Source: Cyanobacteria bacterium UBA947 (GTDB lineage: Bacteria > Cyanobacteriota > Vampirovibrionia > Gastranaerophilales > Gastranaerophilaceae). From it: a stretch of 18,005 nt of DNA. Of this stretch, positions 13,223 through 18,005 are shown piece after piece. Position numbers and translations under genes: made by a program. The notes beneath the pieces are model-generated. The model saw only the letters and a program-made list of their open reading frames with translations, had not been told where the DNA came from and did no database searches. Position 1 is the first letter of the stretch; every line of letters starts with the position of its first letter. The stretch covers positions 5,545 through 23,549 of the forward strand of contig DBCX01000046.1 of NCBI GenBank assembly GCA_002293275.1, read 5' to 3'.

Positions 13223-14256
13223 ACCGCCGCGATTTTATCAAAACAACCGGGGTTTTGGGCGCGTGTGCTTGCTGCGGGCTGCCCGGCGCGGGCCAAATTA
13301 TCGGGCCGTACAAAAGTAAATCCGAATTACCCACAAAATTCAACATGGAACCGTGTACCTTGTGTCAGCTCAACTGCCCGGCGTGTCAGCCAAGAAAATG
13401 GCTCACCGAAAACGGCAGATTAGGCTACCTGAAATTCAAAGATTTTAAACGCTTTGTCAACGAAAATAAAGTAACCCATATTAATTTTGCCTGTCAAGGT
13501 GAACTTTTTTTGAACCCCGAGCTGCTTGATATTATAAAGTATGCCCACAAAAAGAACATTTTATTGAGATGTGATACCGGCGTCAACGGCAACGATATAA
13601 GCGACGATGTGGCCGAAGCGCTTGTCAAATGCAAGTTTCAAGATTTAACATTCTCAATCGACGGCGCAAGTCGGGAAATTTATTCAATCTATCGTGTCGG
13701 CGGCGATTTTGACAAAGTTATTGACAATATCAAAAAAATTAACGCACTCAAAGCCAAGTACAACAGTGAGTTTCCTAAAATAACGTGGAAATATATTGTC
13801 TTTGGCCACAATGTTTGCGATATGGCTAAAGCTAAACAAATGGCTGAAGAACTTGGTATATCTTTTTTGTATGCCGATAATTGCGAACCGGAATATTCGC
13901 CAGTCAAACAAAAAGACGCAGCCTATGTCAAAAAAATGACTGCGCCGTATCGGTTTTTTGGGGACTATATGGTCATACCTAAAATCCAGCAAGCCATCGG
14001 CTGCATCCCGTTATTTAACCAGCCTCACATTAATCATGACGGACGGCTTCTCGGATGTTTTTGTAATCTTAAAGGCTACACCTCTAATGTTTTCAAACCG
14101 GATTTGATGACCGCTTTAAATGATAAGGAGATGATTTACAGCAAAAATATGATAACAGGTCAGATACCGGAAAACATTGACAACCCTTGTTTTTGGTGCG
14201 GTGCATACAAATACATGAAACAAACCGGAGTCTGGGTGGACCCTAGCTGCATTTGA
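13213..14256 (+). CDS. Radical SAM/SPASM-like protein with Tat-type leader (copy 3)
   Basis: This is the third paralogue, 347 aa. It has the same leader through GLPG, then a different and 4-residue shorter linker, so the cluster motif is C51-QLN-C55-PA-C58. The C-terminal domain keeps GCFC and NPCFWC, but its last residues (GVWVDPSCI) depart from the GSFICA ending of copies 1 and 2. The ATG at 13213 overlaps copy 2 by 10 bases, using the same junction sequence as the previous pair, but with a weaker ribosome site (AAGGG). ATG 13219 is an alternative start. It is the last gene of the array. Its stop overlaps the convergent lysS end by 14 bases, and no terminator lies between them. Confidence 0.85.
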   Translation: MRMNRRDFIKTTGVLGACACCGLPGAGQIIGPYKSKSELPTKFNMEPCTLCQLNCPACQPRKWLTENGRLGYLKFKDFKRFVNENKVTHINFACQGELFLNPELLDIIKYAHKKNILLRCDTGVNGNDISDDVAEALVKCKFQDLTFSIDGASREIYSIYRVGGDFDKVIDNIKKINALKAKYNSEFPKITWKYIVFGHNVCDMAKAKQMAEELGISFLYADNCEPEYSPVKQKDAAYVKKMTAPYRFFGDYMVIPKIQQAIGCIPLFNQPHINHDGRLLGCFCNLKGYTSNVFKPDLMTALNDKEMIYSKNMITGQIPENIDNPCFWCGAYKYMKQTGVWVDPSCI

Positions 14257-15763
14257 TTTTTAATGTCGGGAACGCGATAACATCACGGATTGACGGTGAG
14301 TTTGTCAACAGCATCACCACGCGGTCAATCCCCATCCCCATACCGCCTGCAGGCGGCATCCCGTGTTCAAGCGCGCAAATAAAATCTTCGTCAATCGGCA
14401 TCGCTTCTTCGTCCCCTGCGGCTTTCGCACTCATTTGCGCCTCAAATCTCGTGCGCTGATCAATAGGGTCAGTTAATTCGGAAAACGCATTTGCAATCTC
14501 CCAACCATTCACGCGGGTTTCAAACCGTTCGGTCAAACGCTCGTTACTGCGGTGAACCTTTGCCAGCGGCGATATGTCACGCGGGTAATCAATTATGTGC
14601 ACCGGTTGGATAAGGTGCGCTTCAACGCGTTCTTCAAACACAAGCTCCACCGTCTGCCCCCAATTGTCACAGTCTGATGCATCAACCCCGACGGATTTCG
14701 CTGCGGCTTGCGCCTCTGCGGGGGTAAATATAAGGTTGAAGTCCAGCCCTGTATATTCTTGTATCGCGCCAATCATCGTCTTTCTGTCCCACGGCGGCGT
14801 CAGGTCAATGTCGTTGCCGCAATAGTTGATTTTCATAGTCCCGAGCACCTCTTTTGCGGCGTTCGCCACAAGAGTTTCGGTCAACGTCATCATATCGTTG
14901 TAATCAACATAAGCCTGATAAAGCTCTATCATCGTAAATTCCGGGTTGTGCCGCACGCTGATACCTTCGTTGCGGAAATTACGGTTGATTTCAAAAACCT
15001 TCTCAAACCCGCCGACAGTAAGCCGTTTCAAATAAAGTTCCGGCGCAATACGCAAAAACATATCCATATCAAGCGTGTTGTGGTGCGTGATAAACGGTTT
15101 TGCATTCGCACCGCCGGCCTGCGGATGAAGCATCGGAGTTTCCACCTCCAAAAAGTCTTGTTTTAAAAGGGTTTCGCGAATTGATTGAATAATCTTGCTG
15201 CGTTTTCTAAAAATCTCGCGCGAGTCTTCGTTGATAATTAAATCCACATAACGTTTGCGGTACTTGGTTTCAACGTCAGTCAACCCGTGAGTTTTGTTCA
15301 GTTCTTCAAGTTTTTCTTTGTCAATTTGTTTGTTCGGCAGCGGCAAAAGCGTTTTGGAAAGCATTTTTAAAGACTTGGCTTTCAAAGAAAGTTCACCGCG
15401 CGGGGTTCTGCGGATTGTACCGGTAAAGCCCAATATATCGCCAAGGTCAACGAGTTTCAGCACCGCCAAATCTTCTTCGGATAAATTATCTTTGTGCGAA
15501 AAAATCTGGATTTTGCCGGATTCGTCCATAAGGTCAATGAACATCCCCGTGTTGCGCATAGCCATAACGCGGCCCGCAACGGAATATGTATCGTCGGTTT
15601 CCTCACCGTCAGCGAGTTTTGCATATTTTTCCTGCAAATACTGCGCCTTCGCATCCACATCAAACGAGTACGGATACGGGTTCACACCCATGTCTGCAAG
15701 CTGCGCGAGTTTTTGGATACGGGTTTGGCGGATATGGTTATCTGTTTCAGCAATCTGTGTCAT
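14243..15763 (-). CDS. lysS: Lysyl-tRNA synthetase, class II
   Basis: This is a 506-aa class II aminoacyl-tRNA synthetase of standard length that charges tRNA-Lys in the cytosol. An N-terminal OB-fold anticodon domain covers about 50-160 (SVAGRVMAMRNTGMFIDL). The catalytic domain follows with the ETPMLHPQAGGANAKPF motif, motif 2 around FRNEGISVRHNPEFTMIE, and motif 3 GMGMGIDRVVMLL near the C-terminus, ending IRDVIAFPTLK. All catalytic motifs are intact. It starts 2 bp after the LD-carboxypeptidase stop codon and has no Shine-Dalgarno. A TGATAGAAT box ends 7 nt before the ATG, so it may have its own leaderless transcript or be reinitiated from the upstream gene. Its 3' end overlaps the convergent radical-SAM copy 3. 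Confidence 0.98.
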   Translation of the reverse strand: MTQIAETDNHIRQTRIQKLAQLADMGVNPYPYSFDVDAKAQYLQEKYAKLADGEETDDTYSVAGRVMAMRNTGMFIDLMDESGKIQIFSHKDNLSEEDLAVLKLVDLGDILGFTGTIRRTPRGELSLKAKSLKMLSKTLLPLPNKQIDKEKLEELNKTHGLTDVETKYRKRYVDLIINEDSREIFRKRSKIIQSIRETLLKQDFLEVETPMLHPQAGGANAKPFITHHNTLDMDMFLRIAPELYLKRLTVGGFEKVFEINRNFRNEGISVRHNPEFTMIELYQAYVDYNDMMTLTETLVANAAKEVLGTMKINYCGNDIDLTPPWDRKTMIGAIQEYTGLDFNLIFTPAEAQAAAKSVGVDASDCDNWGQTVELVFEERVEAHLIQPVHIIDYPRDISPLAKVHRSNERLTERFETRVNGWEIANAFSELTDPIDQRTRFEAQMSAKAAGDEEAMPIDEDFICALEHGMPPAGGMGMGIDRVVMLLTNSPSIRDVIAFPTLKIKCS

Positions 15764-15798
15764 GGTTAATATTCTATCATGAAAATATTTTCATTCAA
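15764..15798 (-). promoter_or_regulatory. lysS promoter, extended -10, leaderless geometry
   Basis: On the minus strand TTGAAT (15798-15793), a 16-bp spacer, and TGA directly before TAGAAT (15776-15771) are followed by 7 nt and the ATG at 15763. It lies inside the 3' end of the LD-carboxypeptidase gene. The block from 15785 to 15761 nearly matches the dnaX start region. Confidence 0.55.
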
Positions 15799-16614
15799 AG
15801 TCGCTTTTGCGCCGTACGGCACTGTGATTTTGTCCGCGGCGTGCGTTATTTTTAAACTTTTTGCAACCGGCACAGGCAGTCCTTCAAAAACTTCTTCCCA
15901 TTTACCTCCGCCGATAAAATCGCCCGGCACGACAGCTTGCAAATTTGCGCGAAACTTTTCAATATTCATTAATTGTGTCATCATCTTGTCAATTTTGTAA
16001 TCCGGTTCGTTCAGGTCTTCCGTAAAAAATATAAACGGTTCATCGGGTATAAAATCCTGCCCGCAAAGCGACACAATACTGGACAAATTGCCGCCCCAAA
16101 CAATACCTTCTGCCTTGCAGGCTGCTGCCGTGTTTACTTCAAACGCGAGCGTGTTTTCGGCCATGGCTTTGAAAAAATTATCCAGCATAAATTTTGACGG
16201 ATTCTCGGCACCAAAGTCACTTTGCAGCATCGGCTCGGAAAAAGTTTTCAACCGAGCGCGCCGCAAAAACATCGCGGAAAGTATTGAGCTGTCAGAATAA
16301 CCGCAAAAAATTTTGGGGTTTGCGCGGACAATATCATAATCTATTTTGTCAATCAGTCGCAGCGCGCCGTAACCGCCGCGCATGGAAATAATCGCGTCCA
16401 CCTGCGGGTTCTCAAATAATTGCATCAAACCGGCCGCACGCTGCTCATCTTTGCCCGCAAGCCCGCGCCAATTTTCAAAGCAATTATCCGCAAGCACCGT
16501 TTTATAACCGCAATCTTCAAGCAGTCCCAGTCCGCGCTCAATCGCCTGTCTGTCTTCTATTGCGCCCGACGGCGCGGCAATCCCTATTGTGTCACCCGCT
16601 TGTAATTTTTTCAT
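15766..16614 (-). CDS. LD-carboxypeptidase, S66 family (muropeptide recycling)
   Basis: This is a 282-aa S66 peptidase, the family that removes the terminal D-Ala from murein tetrapeptides in the cytosol. It has the N-terminal GDTIGIAAPSGAI (7-19), the strand ISMRGGYGALRL (76-87), and the nucleophile-bearing GYSDSS (105-110, presumed Ser107). The segment GGNLSSIVSLCG precedes FFTEDLNEPDYKIDKM, whose Glu is the likely second catalytic residue, and the histidine is in ITHAADKITVPYG near the C-terminus. The serine, glutamate and histidine expected of an active enzyme are all present. No signal peptide is seen, fitting LdcA. A minority of S66 members act instead on microcin-type peptides (MccF). 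The ATG at 16614 has no Shine-Dalgarno; TAATAT ends 6 nt before it. It probably co-transcribes with lysS. Confidence 0.92.
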   Translation of the reverse strand: MKKLQAGDTIGIAAPSGAIEDRQAIERGLGLLEDCGYKTVLADNCFENWRGLAGKDEQRAAGLMQLFENPQVDAIISMRGGYGALRLIDKIDYDIVRANPKIFCGYSDSSILSAMFLRRARLKTFSEPMLQSDFGAENPSKFMLDNFFKAMAENTLAFEVNTAAACKAEGIVWGGNLSSIVSLCGQDFIPDEPFIFFTEDLNEPDYKIDKMMTQLMNIEKFRANLQAVVPGDFIGGGKWEEVFEGLPVPVAKSLKITHAADKITVPYGAKATLNENIFMIEY

Positions 16615-16628
16615 GATACAATATTACC
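16615..16628. promoter_or_regulatory. 14-bp divergent start region with overlapping extended -10 boxes (ldcA-like / dnaX)
   Basis: Only 14 bp separate two divergent ATGs (16614 minus, 16629 plus). Plus strand: TGA then TACAAT (16617-16622) ends 6 nt before the dnaX ATG. Minus strand: TGG then TAATAT (16626-16621) ends 6 nt before the other ATG. The two -10 boxes share 2 bp, and each TG element uses the edge of the opposite start codon. No Shine-Dalgarno can fit on either side. Confidence 0.65.
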
Positions 16629-18005
16629 ATGAATTATGTTCCTCTGTACAGAAAATACCGCCCGCAAAAATTGGAAGAAATTGTCGGGCAATCGCACATA
16701 AAAAAAGCACTGACTAACGCCATTGCGCTGGACAAAATTTCCCACGCGTATTTGTTCACAGGCCCCAGAGGTACGGGGAAAACTTCTACCGCGCGGATTC
16801 TGGCAAAGTCTTTGAACTGCAAAAAAGGCCCGACCGCGACTCCTTGCGGCGAGTGCGAAAACTGCATAGATATCACAAACTCCACCCCTATGGATGTTCG
16901 CGAAATTGATGCGGCATCACACGGCGGGGTTGACGATACCCGAAAACTTTTGGAACAAATTATTTTTGTCCCAACCCAAAGCCGCTATTTGATATATATT
17001 ATAGACGAAGTTCATATGCTCTCTACGCAGGCGTTTAATGCGCTTTTGAAAACGCTTGAAGAACCGCCGAAAAATGTTATTTTTATCCTTGCAACGACCG
17101 AAGTCCACAAGGTCCTTGATACGATAAAAAGCCGCTGCCAGCGGTTTGATTTTAAACGGATTACAACGGATGACATTATTGAACACCTGAAAATGATTGC
17201 AAAAAAAGAAAAAATTAAAATAACAGATGAAGCACTGTCCGCTATCGCCAAAAATTCCGCCGGCGGAATGCGTGACAGTATCGCGCTTTTGGACCAGCTT
17301 GCAGTTTTGGGTGATGTGAGCATTGATGATATAAATAATCTTCTCGGCCGGATTTCGTTTGATATTCTGGCAAAACTTACCGACAAAATTATCGCATCAA
17401 ACCCGCAAGAGGCAATTGAAATCGCGGAAGAAATTTATAACAACGGGAGCGAACCGGGTCTGATTTTATCAGGGCTTGCGGATTATTTTAAAAACCTGCT
17501 TATCGCAAAAAACTGCTCCGAGACCATCGCGCGCGAACTCACACAAGCGGCGCAATTTGATGTTTTAAAAAAGCAGGCGGCAAAATTAGATACCCATCAA
17601 ATTATATTTTTGATTGACAAATCCGCGCAATACATAAGAGAAATCAAGGCCGCCGCAAACCCGCGGTTGTGGCTGGAAGTTGCGGTTATTGATTTGGCCA
17701 ACCTCGCAGACAACACAAGTCTTGTTGAACTGCAAAACCGTATCGCGGCACTGGAAGGTAACAGACAATTAAAAACTGAAACTGTAAAATTACAGGCCGC
17801 ACCTGTTCCGGCTCCGGTTAAATTAAAAGACGAACCTGCTCCGATACCGGCATCAGTACCAACACCTGCTGCCATGCCAACACCTGCCTCGTCTGCAACC
17901 TGGGAACAGTTATTGGACAACACATCACCGGCGGCAAAACCGTTTCTGAAACAAAATGCGCAGGCGATAAAAATTTCACCCGAAGAAACCATTATTGAAA
18001 TAAAC
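16629..18005 (+). CDS. dnaX: DNA polymerase III subunit gamma/tau (N-terminal part, runs off the right edge)
   Basis: This open frame of 459 codons continues past the window end. It is the clamp-loader ATPase that loads the sliding clamp at replication forks. It begins MNYVPLYRKYRP, then has Walker A GPRGTGKT (45-52), a four-cysteine zinc module (Cys64, 73, 76, 79), Walker B IIDEVHM (124-130), sensor-1 region ILATTEVHK and the SRC arginine-finger motif (SRCQRFDFKR near 170-180). From about residue 385 a Pro/Ala/Val-rich linker precedes the unseen tau C-terminus. The ATG at 16629 has no Shine-Dalgarno; TGATACAAT ends 6 nt before it. An A-rich heptamer in frame at 17567-17573 is discussed under rejected items. 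Confidence 0.98.
   Translation, partial: MNYVPLYRKYRPQKLEEIVGQSHIKKALTNAIALDKISHAYLFTGPRGTGKTSTARILAKSLNCKKGPTATPCGECENCIDITNSTPMDVREIDAASHGGVDDTRKLLEQIIFVPTQSRYLIYIIDEVHMLSTQAFNALLKTLEEPPKNVIFILATTEVHKVLDTIKSRCQRFDFKRITTDDIIEHLKMIAKKEKIKITDEALSAIAKNSAGGMRDSIALLDQLAVLGDVSIDDINNLLGRISFDILAKLTDKIIASNPQEAIEIAEEIYNNGSEPGLILSGLADYFKNLLIAKNCSETIARELTQAAQFDVLKKQAAKLDTHQIIFLIDKSAQYIREIKAAANPRLWLEVAVIDLANLADNTSLVELQNRIAALEGNRQLKTETVKLQAAPVPAPVKLKDEPAPIPASVPTPAAMPTPASSATWEQLLDNTSPAAKPFLKQNAQAIKISPEETIIEIN

Larger units (their letters stand above)
11136..14256 (+). repeat. Tandem triplication of a ~1.04-kb radical-SAM unit
   Basis: The three copies are aligned head to tail, with junctions 1037 bp apart (12171 and 13208). 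Long identical tracts alternate with diverged ones. Copies 1 and 2 share a perfect 60-bp tract (12024-12083 = 13061-13120) that copy 3 lacks. Copies 1 and 3 share a 28-bp tract (11538-11565 = 13603-13630) where copy 2 differs. This is a mosaic pattern. Confidence 0.85.

Noticed and set aside
17567..17573. A AAA AAG heptamer in the correct phase in dnaX, like the E. coli gamma frameshift site
   Set aside because: A -1 shift would end at a TGA at 17615-17617, giving about 330 residues and cutting inside the clamp-loader oligomerisation domain. No upstream Shine-Dalgarno-like stimulator or downstream hairpin is visible. Lys-Lys codons after any A-ending codon create this heptamer often.
1..18005. 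CRISPR array, tRNA or rRNA genes, insertion sequences
   Set aside because: There are no regularly spaced short repeats, cloverleaf-like segments, rRNA-like tracts or transposase motifs. The only repeats of note are the radical-SAM copies.

Overview
The window is a compact, gene-dense bacterial chromosomal segment of mid-range GC, with AT-rich intergenic gaps. Marker genes are groES-groEL, lysS, dnaX, cysK, ctpA and an M16 peptidase. Twin-arginine-type leaders, a HydE-type maturase (implying [FeFe]-hydrogenase elsewhere) and the radical-SAM enzymes suggest an anaerobic, Gram-negative-type bacterium. The GroEL and the general flavour fit a non-photosynthetic cyanobacterial relative (Vampirovibrionia/Gastranaerophilales) or Elusimicrobiota. 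This is an impression; no phylogenetic marker was aligned.

Layout. (1) 1-3559: the N-terminal part of an M16 zinc peptidase (minus, running off the left edge), divergent from a four-gene operon with 8-10 base overlaps: nanE, a ROK sugar kinase, a 72-aa unknown and a UbiA-type prenyltransferase. (2) 3554-4862: a Thr-rich unknown (minus), a 302-bp spacer with a clean palindrome, an XRE regulator and an overlapping small membrane protein. (3) 4966-7245: groES, groEL and a 72-aa unknown whose promoter lies inside an inverted repeat. (4) 7270-9068: hydE-cysK (minus, ATGA overlap). (5) 9117-11105: an exported HEALH putative metallopeptidase and a CtpA/S41 protease. (6) 11136-14256: three tandem paralogues of a radical-SAM/SPASM-like protein with Tat-type, possibly lipoprotein, N-termini. 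(7) 14243-18005: lysS and an S66 LD-carboxypeptidase (minus), and dnaX (plus, running off the right edge).

Two signals stand out. First, the radical-SAM array: three tandem genes join a near-consensus twin-arginine leader to an intact CxxxCxxC cluster motif, and share mosaic identity tracts that suggest gene conversion. Export of a SAM-dependent radical enzyme would be very unusual. Second, a start-site pattern: eight genes without a Shine-Dalgarno sequence (M16, nanE, hydE, ctpA, the first radical-SAM gene, lysS, LD-carboxypeptidase, dnaX) have a -10-like hexamer, often in TGn form, ending 6-7 nt before the start codon. This is the geometry of leaderless mRNAs. Internal operon genes and a second set of first genes (groES, XRE, the HEALH gene, two small genes) have ordinary Shine-Dalgarno sites. 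No convincing intrinsic terminator, tRNA, rRNA, CRISPR array, transposase or attachment site was seen.
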